This document shows, one piece after another, positions 36,331 to 47,352 of a stretch of DNA of 64,000 bases (position 1 is the first letter of the stretch; each line of letters opens with the position of its first letter). The stretch is from positions 2,207,570 through 2,271,569 of the forward strand of contig NC_067481.1 of the NCBI RefSeq assembly GCF_947179515.1, given 5' to 3'. The notes under the pieces were generated by a model. The model did not search any database, was not told where the DNA came from, and worked only from the letters and a program-made list of their open reading frames with translations. The position numbers and the translations under genes were made by a program. The stretch comes from Apodemus sylvaticus. Lineage: Eukaryota > Chordata > Mammalia > Rodentia > Muridae.

Positions 36331-36490
36331 CCCGGTATAGTGAGTGACACATGCCTTTAGTCCCAGCACTCGGGAGGCAGAGGCAAGGAGATCTCTGTTG
36401 AGTTCAAGACCAGCCTGGTCTATATAGCAAATACCTGGACAGCCAGGGCCATACAGAGAGACCCTGTCTCAAAAGAAAGAGAGAGAGAAT
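36331..36490 (+). mobile_element. B1 SINE
   Basis: Plus-strand B1: tcccagcactcgggaggcag, ttcaagaccagcctggtc, then accctgtctcaaaa and a GA-rich tail. The 5' end is diverged. Confidence 0.85.
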
Positions 36491-37670
36491 CCTGTTTCCT
36501 TCTGGGGTACAGCTACCTCTATGGTCAGGCCCTTGTCTTCTGTCCTGCTTCCCAATTCCTGTTCAGACTTGTCCCTCTGACTGCCAGTGACTTGTCTACA
36601 GCCCTTAGACTCACCTCTTAGTTATAACCCTGAAGCCGCAGGCAGCACTAGAAACACTTCTAATGTCTGCCCTTCTTTTTAGCTGGGGTCAGGGATTCAC
36701 ATATCAGGGACTCTAGCCCAGCAACAAGACAAAGGTGGGGATTATTATTATTGGTGTTGAGACAGAGTCTCACGCTACAACTCAGAGCAGCCTTGAATCT
36801 AAGCAGTTCTGTCTCAGTACCTAGGAAGCTGGACGAGCCCTAGATATGTGTATTGATGGCCATTGGTGAGGATCGGCTGGCCTTCTCAGGTCAGAAGGGT
36901 TTCAGGTCGGTTGGGGAGCCCTGGGGGTTGGGGCAAGAACTGATACACAGATTGTAAGTGTGTGTGTGAGCGGTGTCTGTGTGCTGAAATCACAGGCATG
37001 TGCTTTGGAGGTCCCACTGTAGTGAATTAAATGGTGGCCCTTCCCACTTAAAAAAGAGGAAAGAAAGAAAAATGTAAGTTAAAGTCCATTGGAGCCTGTA
37101 TCCAACTCTAACTGCAGAAGGGTCTTTCCATGTAGAGAGAGAAGTAAGGATCCAGAGATGAAGTCGCTGCATATTGGGGAAGATGTAAGGGAGAAACAGG
37201 GAGATTCAAAGCCTTGAAGATCCTTTGTGGGGGCTGGGAGAGAGAGAGAGGCAGAGAGTACAGCGAGGCAATTACAGGCTAAGGACTCTGGGCTGCCGGC
37301 CACTGGAGGCAACAGGAAGGACTCTGCAGAAGGGTTGTCCTGAAGGAGGTAAGGCCCAGTGTTGTTCTTGTGACTTACCCATAGCACTGCAGCCCCCACC
37401 CAGGACCAGGAGAGCGTAAACCTCAGGTTAAGTTGCCTGGGCTGTAGCTCTTTGTTATACACCAGGACACTGGCCCATGATGCAATTTACCTGTCCTTGC
37501 AGAAGAGGTATGGATGGATGTGTTTCCCTGAAGAGAACCAGAGGGACAGAACTGTAATCAGTGTGGGGGGTTCACACTATGCAGGGCATGTCCACCAACT
37601 AGTTAGGGAACCACAGAGGTCTCAAGACCTGCTCCAACAGGGAGGGTGGGATTCGGTCTGGGCAAGGCTG
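36491..37670. other. Mostly unique sequence with one B1-like remnant
   Basis: A diverged reversed B1-like piece (gagacagagtctcacgcta) lies at about 36755-36835. The remainder shows no recognisable gene or element. Confidence 0.4.
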
Positions 37671-37688
37671 GAAAATGTGTAGGTTTCT

Positions 37689-37870
37689 TTTTTTTTTTCT
37701 TTCTTTCTTTCTTTTTTTTTTTTTTTTTCCCCGAGACAGGGTTTCTCTATGTGGCCCTGGCTGTCCTGGAATTCATTCTGTAGACCAGGCTGGCTTCGAA
37801 CTCAGAAATCTGCCTGCCTCTGCCTCCCAGAGTGCTGGGATTACAGGTGTACGCCACCACCGCCCAGCTA
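37689..37870 (-). mobile_element. B1 SINE with target duplication
   Basis: Full reversed B1 from a long T/CT-rich tail to accaccgcccagc. The duplication gtgtaggtttct lies at 37677-37688 and 37873-37884. Confidence 0.95.
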
Positions 37871-38043
37871 AAGTGTAGGTTTCTAAATCAGAATTTAGAA
37901 ACAATTCAAATGGACACAGAAAGGGTGGCAGAAGCGAGATGCCAGGGTCAGCTGGGAAGGGGGGTGGGGGGCTGGGGGCGAGGGGGCTGCCTCCTTCCAC
38001 ATATTTCTACAAATCAGCCTTTGCAGCCTTAAGAGAACGCTCA

Positions 38044-38212
38044 GCCAGGCAGTGGTGGTGCATGCCTTTAATCCTAGCACTTGGGAGGCAGAGGCAGGTG
38101 GATTTCTGAGTTCAAGGCCAGCCTGATCTACAGAGTGAGTTCCAGGACAGCCAGGGCTACACAGAGAAACCCTGTCTTTAAAAAAAAAAACAAAAAAAAA
38201 AAAGAGAGAGAA
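38044..38212 (+). mobile_element. B1 SINE
   Basis: Plus-strand B1 from gccaggcagtggtggtgc to ccctgtctttaaaaaa with an A-rich tail. Imperfect agagaacg-type duplications flank it. Confidence 0.92.
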
Positions 38213-38371
38213 CGTTCTCTTTTCTGTGGAAATTTGTCTTGAAGACAACTGATGGTTCAGTGGTGTGCCCTGAGCCAAGGAGATGGCAGCTGAGGGGCAG
38301 CTTTAGAAGGCAGAGGGGACTGACCTGTGCCTGTGTAGCCCCTACTCTTGAATAACCACTTCTCAGACTGT

Positions 38372-38516
38372 CATGGCAGCAGACATATCATAATCTCAGC
38401 ACTTGGGAGGCTGAGACAAGAGAGCTAACTAGACTCAAGGCCAGCCTGACCTCTATAACAAGTTCCCGGCCAACCTGGGCTGTGGTGTGAGAGACTCTGC
38501 CTCCAACAAAACAAAG
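38372..38516 (+). mobile_element. Diverged B1-like SINE
   Basis: The text aatctcagcacttgggaggc, then caaggccagcctgacctc, then agactctgcctcc marks an old B1-family copy with substitutions along its length. Confidence 0.6.
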
Positions 38517-38539
38517 TCCCTACATTTCCCTTGCCTGGC

Positions 38540-39185
38540 TGCCTCCAGGGCGAAAGGAGACACCGGCTGTACACTGGCCGCGGCTTTCCTTTTCTTCCTG
38601 GATGCAGTCTGGAGACCTGGCGTGCTTCCAGAGGCTGGAGAGCAGAGCAACCTTCTAAGGTCCTCACTGGCCGGCAGGGAAGGCCTGAGCCACCTTCTTC
38701 ACCAGGAGAAAGTTCCCTTCAGTGCCTGCAGAGCATAGAGAAACGACGCTGTCTTCAGTGAACATTTGGGTGACTATGGGATGAAAAGAGGAAGTCACTT
38801 GTTCCCAGTCACACAGCCTGTGAGGGACAGTCAGGCTTAGGTTTTGGTTCTTTCATCTAGCCGTAGCTGTCCCTTGGGCTGGAGGCTAGCCACTTGGGCA
38901 TCGTCTGGTTCAAGCCCCCAGCATGGAAAACTTGGAAGACTCTGGATGTGGCTACAGCTGCACTTATCTAATTAATTGGTATTTACTCATTTAAATTTGT
39001 AAGGATTAATTTTGTTCTTTGACGATTTGATACTACCTACACGCACAGGCATGTACATACATGCACGCACACATACACATGCATCCTTTGTATCTCCGTC
39101 AGTCCTTTCTCCCCATCCCCACCAGTCTAGAGTCATCACTTTTGGCTCTGTTTTATATTTTGTTAATTCTTTTTTCTTTTTTACT
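38540..39185. other. Unique intergenic sequence
   Basis: No gene recognised. Short AT-rich tail at 38960-39010. Confidence 0.4.
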
Positions 39186-39186
39186 A

Positions 39187-39700
39187 TCCTTTGTTTGTTT
39201 GTTTGTTTTTGAGATAGTTTTGTGATGTAGGCTGGGCTGTCCTTAAGCTCACAGAGATCCTCCTGCCTCTGCCTTTAGAGTGCTGAGGTTAAAAAGGCAT
39301 GCACCACCACACCAGCCCTATTTAATTTTTGAAGACGATTTTCATGTACTCCAGACTGGACTTAAACTGGCTATATAATTGAGGATGGCCTTGAACTTCT
39401 GACCCTTCTGCTTTCCCCTCCCAACTACCAAGATTCCAGGGCTATGCCACACTGTCTATGTGGTGCTTGGGGCGGAACCCTGCATTCCAGTACATAGAGG
39501 CAACCACTCTGCCGTTTCATTAGCTCCTATAAATAATTTAAATTAATCACTTTTACTTTTTATATTTTGGGCCTCCCTAAATAGTTTGGGCTGACCTGAA
39601 ACTTACTCTCTAGTCCAGGCTGGTCTAGAACTTGCTGCAATCCTCCTGCCTCAGTCTCCCACATGTTGAGATTGCAGATGTGAGCCACTGTGCCCATCTA
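39187..39700 (-). mobile_element. Cluster of diverged B1/B4-like SINE copies
   Basis: A reversed B1-like copy (about 39189-39319), a middle segment resembling a B4-like SINE (about 39330-39500), and a second reversed B1-like copy (about 39555-39700, with gtccaggctggtctagaac) lie in sequence. All are old. Confidence 0.55.
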
Positions 39701-40150
39701 TCAGTACTGTATGCTGTGACCAGTGCTGTTGTCCTTGTGGCTAGCATCTGATGGAAGCACAGGTCCCTGCCACACCTTTCCCAGTCTCTGGAGGGTCTCA
39801 GGCTCTGAAAGAGGAAGGAAGAATGCTGTGGACAGAGAAACAGGACCCAGAGGCCTGGCAAAGCAAGCATGTGACAAGAAATAGCCCTGCTCTGAGGAGA
39901 GGAGATTGAAGGGAGGAAGAAAAATCCCTGGGTGTGAGGCAGGGGTGGGAGTGTCTAGCTTCTAGCCAAGGTAAGCAAAGATCCTACAGCCTCCAGAAAC
40001 CTGAGACAGACCTGGAAAGAATGTCCCTGGGTCTTTCAAAAGGACCCGACCCTCCCCACAAATGGACTTCAGACTTCTATGTCCAGAACACGGAGGCACT
40101 AAATGTGTCCTGTGGGGCTGATGCTGGTGCGTACACACTTATTTGGTCAT
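39701..40150. other. Unique intergenic sequence
   Basis: No element or gene recognised. Confidence 0.4.
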
Positions 40151-40560
40151 AAGCTCTTGTTTGACTTATGGATTATCTTGGGGTTCTCTGGACAGACACG
40201 GCTAACATGAGCTATGCTGACACCTATGTTGATGTCCACACAAAGAAATGTGTTAACAGGGCTTGTCTTGTACGATTATGGAGTTGATAAGTTCCTCAGC
40301 CCAGGGCAGCAGATGGTGCCTCATGTTCTGGCTCAGGCAGACTGGAAGAAAGTCCTTCTTGCTCTTGGAAGGGTCCGCATTTGTGTTCCATTTGGCCCTT
40401 TCTTCCTGATGAGGCCCACCCCCATCAGGAAGGGCAGGCCTCTGTGCTCACTCTACATTACCCTTTCAAAGGATAACCTCATCTAGACGGACCCTCAAAG
40501 ACACACCCAGAGTCTGTGTCTGGACATCTCCCAGCCCAGTCAAGTTGACATAGAAAATTA
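40151..40560 (-). mobile_element. ERVL-type LTR remnant (MLT2-like)
   Basis: Read on minus it gives ctatgtcaacttgactggg, tgggtgtgtctttgagggt, atgaggttatcctttgaa and ggtgggcctcatcaggaag, in the order I recall for MLT2-type ERVL LTRs. It is old and solo, with no internal region attached. Confidence 0.55.
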
Positions 40561-41030
40561 GTCCTAGTCTGTTAACTACAGCTAGGAATAGGGCAGCTGG
40601 GTCACCACCAGGCATCGGGATGTGTGGTAGCAGCCAATGACTCTTGGCTGTGGTCATCCTGCCGTGCACGCTAGCTGTTTCCAGCCTCGCTCAGAATTGT
40701 CTTTCTTAGCTTAGTTCTTTTCAGGACTGTGAAGTAACATCCCCGGGGAAGTCCCCTTACCCTAATGATTGAAGAGGTCATTTGTTGTTTCTTCCTGATT
40801 TGTAGGAGGTCTTGGTATGGTGTGGATACAAAATCTTGACCATACATCTCTCTGTCCACCTGTCAAGAGATACAGAGGTGGGAAGGGGTATGTGGCTCAC
40901 CCTGCTGATGGCATCTCCAAGATCTTAATGTCCCTGCCCTACAGGGCCAGGAATCAAACCTAAGGCTTTGTGCATCATTAGATGAGCATTCTACTACATG
41001 GCTACCCTACTAGCAGTTAAAAGAAAATTG
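40561..41030. other. Unassigned sequence, possibly old repeat
   Basis: About 470 bases between an LTR remnant and a B3. It has no coding frame of note and I cannot name it. Confidence 0.35.
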
Positions 41031-41033
41031 CTA

Positions 41034-41217
41034 CAGAGCCTGGAGATATAGCTCAGTGGTTTAGAGCACTGGCTGCTCTTCCAGAGGACCTGGGTTCTAT
41101 TCCCAGCACCCACGTGGCAGCTCACAGCTGTCTGTAACTACAGTTCCAAGGGATCCGACACCTTCACAAAGGCCTAAAATCAATGCACATAAAATAAAAA
41201 TAAATTATTAAAAATTC
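41034..41217 (+). mobile_element. B3 SINE
   Basis: The text ggagatatagctcagtggtt, aggacctgggttctattccc, ttccaagggatccgacacc and an A-rich aataaaaataaat end is the B3 subfamily of the B2 clan, plus strand. Confidence 0.85.
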
Positions 41218-43511
41218 ATTAAATCTGTTTGTGTGTCAGTGTGTGTCTGCGGTCAAAGGGACGGCTGGAGGCCAGAGGAGGACGTGGGAGCCGGTTCTCT
41301 CCACCGTGGAGGTCCGGATCCAGTTCGGGTCAGCTGGCTTGGTGGCAGGCTTTTACCCACAGACCCATGCTCTTCAAGGTCTTGTTCCATGAGCCTCAGT
41401 CTGGTTTTCGTGGTTACTGCCACTGTTGTCCCACAGAAGAAATCTCTGCTGAACGATGTCTGGAAAAGTTCCTACATTTTATCCTAGACCAGGGGATTTT
41501 ACCCTTCACTTTTGGTACATGATGCACTTCTAATTGTTTTTAAATATCTGTATAATGCGGTGCTAGACTGGAGGCATTTCCCCCCCCACACACACACACA
41601 CACACTGTCCAGCTGACATGGCAGTCTGGAAGGACGGGCTCTACTGCCCCCCTGCACTGCAGTGGTCTTTGTTATAAATCAGCGTGTGGGGGAGGGGTGG
41701 CTTCCTGGACCCGCCCTCCTGTCCACTGGTCTATTTGACTGTACTTGTGCCAATCATCTGGGCCTTTACTGGCTACTCAAAGCCCACCCACCGGCTTAAG
41801 CAGAGAGGCCTCAGGACGAGGAGGCTGCAGGCAGGCTACAAAGCTGATCGGTGTCCTGGCCCGTGCGCCTTCTCTGCTCCCTCCCTTCAGAGTGGCCGAT
41901 TCTGTCCTCTGTGTGATCCTCAGGCAGTGAACTGAGCTGCCCAGCTGGGCAGCCAAAGGCCTGACTGAGACCCCGTTGCAGTTCCCATGGAGTGCCTCTT
42001 CCCCTATCTGACCCAGGCAGGACCCCTCGCCCACCCTATTCCAGAAATGTCCCAAGCCGGGTCTCTTGAGGTCTATCTCGAGGAGACAGCTGTAGGCAAG
42101 GGGCGTGTCTTCCTGTTCCGGCTACACAGCCAGCTAGCTCTATGGTTCAGCCGCATTCATGCACCTAGGGCCCAGGGGCCTGACATGTAGCCAGACTCCG
42201 GAGCTTATGAGGAAGTGAGGGCCAGATTATGAACAAAGCACACATGCGGGGCTGCCATTTTAAGTCAGGTCATGCTGACATCTGAGGACAGCTGCAAGAG
42301 GTAAGGAGCAGGTCCTGTAATGAGGAGCGCGTCTGGAAAGCAAAGGCTTCCAGAAGGGAAAGGAAGCCAGGGGTCTCCCTATGGCTTAAGAAGGGGAGTC
42401 GGAGGAATGACAGAATCACTGAATTCCAGAGGTCCTCAAAGGTCACTGAAGCTTTAGGACTAAAGATGGGGCGCCCGGGAAGGAACTTGTATACAAAAGG
42501 ACAGCAATGGCTACCTTTGGAACTGGATGGGGAGGGGGAGGTCATGCTAAGCAACCAGGAAACAGAGGACATCTGATAGTCAGGGAGAGAAAAGGTGCTG
42601 TGACTGGGAAGGCCCAGGGCCAGGAGTGGCTTTAGCATGATGTCTGGGGACTCGAGCTGAAGGGGTCAGAGTGTAACGTCACTCGTGCCTATAGCCCTGG
42701 GCCTGATTGTCCGAGGGCTACTTCAACAAGCTGTGGGTCAAGGGTTGGAGAGCCTCTAAGAGACCTGGGCGCCCTGTGGCTGTCCACCACTCTGACGTCA
42801 GGAGTTGGTGTGTGAAGCCTGCCCTTCCCGCCGGGGACATGAACTTAGGGCCATAACAGGGACTGGAAAGCAGCAGTTTGGATCAGGTCATGGCAAGGGC
42901 AGAAAGGGACAGGATGGGGCCTCACAGGGGGAGGTCATCGAGGGGGCACCATGAGGCAGGTCAGGGTGGCGTCAGAAAGCCTGCAGAGGAAGGCTTCTCT
43001 GGGAGGGAGTTACCCCCAGACTCCCAAAGGAGGTCTGAGCAGTGGCCCTTGGATCTGCTGTGGTGACACTCTCATCTCCTCCTTGTATCCATGCCTCAGG
43101 CTAAGTCCCAGCTGACAGCTGCGTGGTCACCAAGCACCAGGCTGAATGAAGCTCTGGAGTCTCCTTCCTGCCACAACTTTGCGACACGTGAATATGTGCA
43201 GGCAAGACACTCATACACCTTAAATGAACAAACAATAAATAAGTGAAAACTATTTGATGACCACAGCCTGTGTGTATTTGTCAACCAGAAATCATTTCCC
43301 CACAGTTGCAGAAGCTGCAAACCTGGAACTGAGGTGTGGGCAGGTGGTGCCCCTGGTGCTGAGGGGTGGGTCCCTGGGCCAGACTGATCGACACTCCCCA
43401 GCTCCTCCAGTGAGCTTGTCAGCTGTATAAGCCTGGCTCTATCGCCTCTTCATATCCATACAGTTCCTTGGTCTCAGATGCCCCCCTGCCTCACCTGGGT
43501 TTTCCTGTATA
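41218..43511. other. Unique intergenic sequence
   Basis: Over 2 kb without recognised transposon or gene apart from a short C-run plus CA tract at 41581-41606. Confidence 0.45.
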
Positions 43512-43736
43512 CATTTTAAAATTTTTATTGTCTTACGTGTGTGGGTGTCTTGTCTGTATGTATGTCTGTGCATGTGTTCTTGGTGCGTGCAGAAGCCAGA
43601 AGTGGGTGTCAGATCCCCTGGACATGGAGTTACAGAAGGATGTGAGCCACCATGTATGTACGTTATGGGAATCAAACCCGGGCCCTCTGGAAAAGCAGCC
43701 AGTGCTCAGCCAATGCTGAGCCATCTCTCTAGCCTT
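43512..43736 (-). mobile_element. B3 SINE
   Basis: Reversed B3: ttaaaatttttattg at the tail side, then ggaatcaaacccgggccctc and gctgagccatctctctagcc at the head. Confidence 0.85.
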
Positions 43737-44006
43737 CCAGATTCTTCCTGAAAATTTATGTTGCCAGATGAGGAAATAAAGTCGAGTAATGAAGCAACTT
43801 TTCTGGTTGCAGAGGCCCATACTGGAGTTCCATCAGTTTGACTTTATCTACATAAACACTGTGCTATCAAACTGCATTTACCTCTATTACACTAGCACAA
43901 AACTTTTCTTCAATAGTGCGTGTGAGTACATTGATAATTGTTGGGATATCATATAACCCAAGGGAAGTTTTTTTTTTTCCTTTCTGTGTGTATATTCTTA
44001 GAACAA

Positions 44007-44490
44007 TGCTGGGCTGGCTAGGTTTATGTCAACTTGACACAAGCTAGAACCATTTGAAACCTCAAGAGAACCTCAGTTGAGAACATGCCTCCATAAGATC
44101 CAGCTGGAGAGATGGCTCAGCGCTTAAGAGCACTGACTGCTCTTCCAGAAGTCCTGAGTTCAATTCCCAGCAACCACATGGTGGCTCACAACCATCTGTA
44201 ATGAGATCGGATGCCCTCTTCTGGTGTGTCTGAAGACAGCAACAGTGTATTCATATACATAAAATAGATAATCCTTAAATAAAACAAAGACAAAGCAAGA
44301 TCCAGCTGTAGGACAATGTTTCTTAATGAGTGACTGATGGGGAGGGCCCAACCCAGTCTGGGTGACACCTGCCCCAGCTTTCCTTAGTAGCAAACCGTTG
44401 CCTGGAAACAAAGGTGACATTAAACCCTTTCTTCCTAAAGTTCCTTTTGGCTATGGTGTTTCATCACAGCAATCATAACCCCAAGATAGA
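44007..44490 (+). repeat. 5' LTR of the ERVL-like element (interrupted)
   Basis: Without its nested B2 and the duplicated target it is about 280 bases, against about 384 for the 3' LTR. Roughly 100 bases matching the central part of the 3' LTR are missing, so it has an internal deletion. Confidence 0.7.
44107..44296 (+). mobile_element. B2 SINE nested in the 5' LTR
   Basis: A near-full B2 (gagagatggctcagcgctta to cataaaatagataatcc plus A-rich tail) is flanked by a perfect 12-base duplication aagatccagctg at 44095-44106 and 44297-44308. It therefore inserted after the LTR. Confidence 0.95.
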
Positions 44491-44493
44491 AAT

Positions 44494-44510
44494 TGGTACC
44501 AGGAGTGGGG
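44494..44510 (+). promoter_or_regulatory. tRNA-Leu primer-binding site
   Basis: TGGTACCAGGAGTGGGG lies a few bases after the 5' LTR end. It is the complement of the CCCCACTCCTGGTACCA end recalled for a leucine tRNA. Confidence 0.75.
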
Positions 44511-44865
44511 CATTGATGTGACCTGACCCTCCTGTTTTGGAGAGGTTTGTGAAGGATCTTGGAACTTTTCATGAGAAAAGCCATTGAGTGTTCAAAGTTA
44601 GGTGAGCTGTTCTGTGGGATCTTGGAAGAAAAGGGTGTTGGGAGTAATGCAGACAGTTGAGGCTTGGCTCTGGAAGTTTCAGAGAGAAGCAAAGACTCTG
44701 CTGAACCGTTTTTGTGAAGAATCTGTGGTGTCTGGTTAGCTGGAGCTGAAGAATTGGCTGTGATTGACGAGAGCAACTAAAATAAATCCTTTTCCTTGTT
44801 TGGACAATGGATGTTGGTCAGCTTGGACTGGAAAATCATTGGGCTGTGATTGAGACGAGACCAGC

Positions 44866-45028
44866 GGCAGGGCAGTGGTGGCACACACCTTTGATCCCTG
44901 CACTCAGCAGGCAGGGGCAGGGGGATCTCTTGAGTTTGAGGCCAGCCTGGTCTACAGAGTGAGTCCCAGGCAGCCAGAGCTACACAGAGAAATCGTCTCT
45001 CAAAAAAGAAACAAACAAAAACCAAAGA
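44866..45028 (+). mobile_element. B1 SINE within the ERVL-like internal region
   Basis: The text gcagtggtggcacacacctt, gaggccagcctggtctacag and a tail of AAAC repeats marks a plus-strand B1. The purine-rich gaggaggaagagg run after it (to about 45055) extends the tail. Confidence 0.88.
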
Positions 45029-45793
45029 AGAGGAGGAAGAGGAGGAGGAAGAGGCCAGCATTACTTGCAATATCTTCTGGGAAGGTTTCCTGAGAGTCGG
45101 CACATGGAAACTGTGTTCCAGAGGTGGTTGTACCTTGATCCGGCAGCTGAACTTGGAAGTATAAGAGTTACCCAGAGGTTATTGGTTTTGAAGGCAAGAA
45201 AGAGTCATGAAGGGCAGCGGAGGCTTGGCACTGTGTGACAGGGCTGGAGTCCCTGAGAAGAGCCCAGGAGAGGTGACAGCGCAGCCGAGTTGCAGCAGAA
45301 GAGAGTTTTGGCGGTGTCAGAACCACGGGATGACCACCAAGAACAGCAGCAGCGGTGGAGTGGAGCCACAAGGATGCTTCAGAGGGGCAGAGCTAGAGAA
45401 GCCACCCAAGCCCCTTGGAGGAGCCCAGATCATGAGTGAAGCCCGGATAATTGGACATTGAGTTATTTACACTTCTTCAGATTGGTTTTGCTTTGTTTAG
45501 ATTGTGACTGTGTTGTGATTCTTCTCTCTTGAGATAAAGTATTTTAAAGGGCCCCCACAGTTGAAAGACTTTAAACTTTAATGAGACATTGGATTTTTTT
45601 TTTAAAAAAAAATAGATTTGGGATTTTAAGAGACTGAATGTTTTAAAGAAACTGAATTATTTTAAAGACTGGGGCTTTTGGAATGTTTGTATTGTAATGT
45701 TGATACTCGTGTGTGATATTGGGGATGAACAAGAAAGGAAAGGTTACGGCTTGACAGCCATATTTGTGTGTTAAGTTGCCAAAGGGTCGATTG

Positions 45794-46177
45794 TGCTGGA
45801 TAGGTTTATGTCAACTTGGCACAGCCTAGAGTCATTTGAAAGGAGGGAACCTCAACTGAGAAAATGTGTCCATAATATCCAGCTGTCAGGCATTTCTCTT
45901 AATGAGTAATTGGTGGGGAAGGCCTCGCCCATTGTGGGTGGTGCCATCCTAGGGTTGGTGGTCCTGGGTTTTATAGGAAAGCGGGCTGAGCAGGCCATGA
46001 GGGGCAAACCAGGAAGCAGCATCGCTCCATGGCATCTGCATCAGCTCCTGCCCCCAGGCTCCTGCCCTGACTTCCCTCGGGGATGAACCGGTGCCTGAAA
46101 GTACACATGAAATAAACCCTTTCCTTCCCAAGTTGCTTTAGGTCATGGTGTCTCACCACAGCAATGATAACCTGACA
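45794..46177 (+). repeat. 3' LTR of the ERVL-like element
   Basis: Runs from tgctggataggtttatg to cagcaatgataacctgaca and includes an aataaa signal (about 46110), a plausible polyadenylation site. Confidence 0.72.
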
Positions 46178-46188
46178 GTCGTGTTCTT

Positions 46189-46415
46189 TTTTTGTTGTTG
46201 TTGTTTGGTTTTTTTTATTTTTTGGTTTTTTTTTATTTTTATTTTTATTTTTTTTTGGTTTTTTGGATTTGGTTTTTTCGAGACAGGGTTTCTCTGTGTA
46301 GCCCTGGCTATCTTGGAACTCACAGTGTAGACCAGGCTGGCCTCGAACTCAGAAATCCGCCTGCCTCTGCTTCCCAGAGTGCTGGGATTACAGGCATGCA
46401 CCACCACCGCCCAGC
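46189..46415 (-). mobile_element. B1 SINE at the 3' LTR edge, perfect target duplication
   Basis: Reversed B1 with a long TTTTTA-rich tail. The perfect 15-base duplication gacagtcgtgttctt lies at 46174-46188 and 46416-46430, so the insertion cut inside the last bases of the LTR. Confidence 0.96.
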
Positions 46416-46554
46416 GACAGTCGTGTTCTTATTGGCATTAGTGGTGTGTATGTGCATGCATGCATATGTGTGCACATGCACATATGTGTGAGGTGCATGT
46501 AGGATTAGAGGTCAACACCTAGTATTGCACCTCAGAAGCCAGCCCAGAAGCAAA

Positions 46555-46690
46555 TATCTTATTCCTTGAGACAGTGTCTTGCTATATAGCTATGCTTGAC
46601 CTGACACTCATTATATAGACTAGCCTGGCCTTAAATTCATGCCTGTCTTCCTGTCCCCAGCCTCCTAAGTATGGGGACAACAAACATGAG
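46555..46690 (-). mobile_element. Diverged B1-like SINE
   Basis: Reversed, old copy: gagacagtgtcttgctatat, agactagcctggcctt, cctcctaagtatgggg. Confidence 0.55.
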
Positions 46691-46733
46691 CCAATATAGG
46701 TGATTCTTATTTATTCACTCTTAAAAATTGTGT

Positions 46734-46892
46734 CTAGAAACCCAGGTGGTGGTGCGCACCTGTAATCCCAGCACTCAGGATGCAGAAACAGGTAGATCTC
46801 TGAGTTCGAGGCCACCCTCCCTGGTCTACAGAGTAAGTTCCAGAACAGCCAGAGCTATACAGAGAAACCTGGTCTCCAAAAACCAAAACAAA
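46734..46892 (+). mobile_element. B1 SINE
   Basis: Plus-strand B1: ggtggtggtgcgcacctg, gagttcgaggccaccc, gagaaacctggtctccaaaa. Confidence 0.88.
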
Positions 46893-47158
46893 GTTGTGGC
46901 TAGGGCAGGCAAGACCATGCAGAAAATAGAGATGTGTGCTGCCAAATCCTTACAGAAGCACACAAGACTTGCATGCTACTAAGCCAGACAATCTGAATTG
47001 GAGCACAGAGTTTGAGAAGAGGACAAACCCCAGCAAGTTGTTCTCTGATTTCCACACACTCTGTTACACACCCCATAAATAAATGAGAAAAAAAACTGTG
47101 ACTTTATCTATAGATGTAAATAAATTTATATAATTCACATTTTTACCATTTTAAGAGG

Positions 47159-47163
47159 GGTGT

Positions 47164-47201
<38 letters not shown>
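47159..47201. repeat. (GT)n microsatellite
   Basis: About 43 bases of GT with one A interruption. Confidence 0.95.
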
Positions 47202-47203
<2 letters not shown>

Positions 47204-47217
47204 TTGTTTTGGCCAGG

Positions 47218-47352
47218 GCAGGGCTAGAGAGACGGCTGGACAGTTGAGAGCAGTTGCAAAGGACCTAGGTTCAAGGACCTAGGTTCAATTTCCAGCACTC
47301 ACAACCATCCACAACGCCAGTTCTAGGGGATCCAGCGCCATCTTGTGGCTGC
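47218..47352 (+). mobile_element. B3 SINE with internal duplication and CTCF-like motif
   Basis: The text gggctagagagacggctgg, ggttcaatttccagcac and ttctaggggatccagcgcc identify a B3. The 14-mer aggacctaggttca is present twice in tandem (about 47260-47287). The complement of agcgccatcttgtggct (47334-47350) fits the CTCF core at 13 of 14 positions (CCACAAGATGGCGC). Confidence 0.75.

Larger units (their letters stand above)
44007..46177 (+). mobile_element. ERVL-like LTR-internal-LTR element (non-autonomous)
   Basis: Two direct LTRs bracket a 1.3-kb internal region. Both LTRs start TGCTGG, share taggtttatgtcaacttg and end near cacagcaatnataacc. Directly after the 5' LTR is TGGTACCAGGAGTGGGG (44494-44510), complementary to the 3' end of a leucine tRNA as I recall it, the primer type that defines ERVL elements. 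The internal region has no long retroviral open frame, so the copy would depend on proteins supplied elsewhere and is now inert. It carries a B2 within the 5' LTR, a B1 in the internal region and a B1 at its 3' edge. No subfamily name is assigned. Confidence 0.75.
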
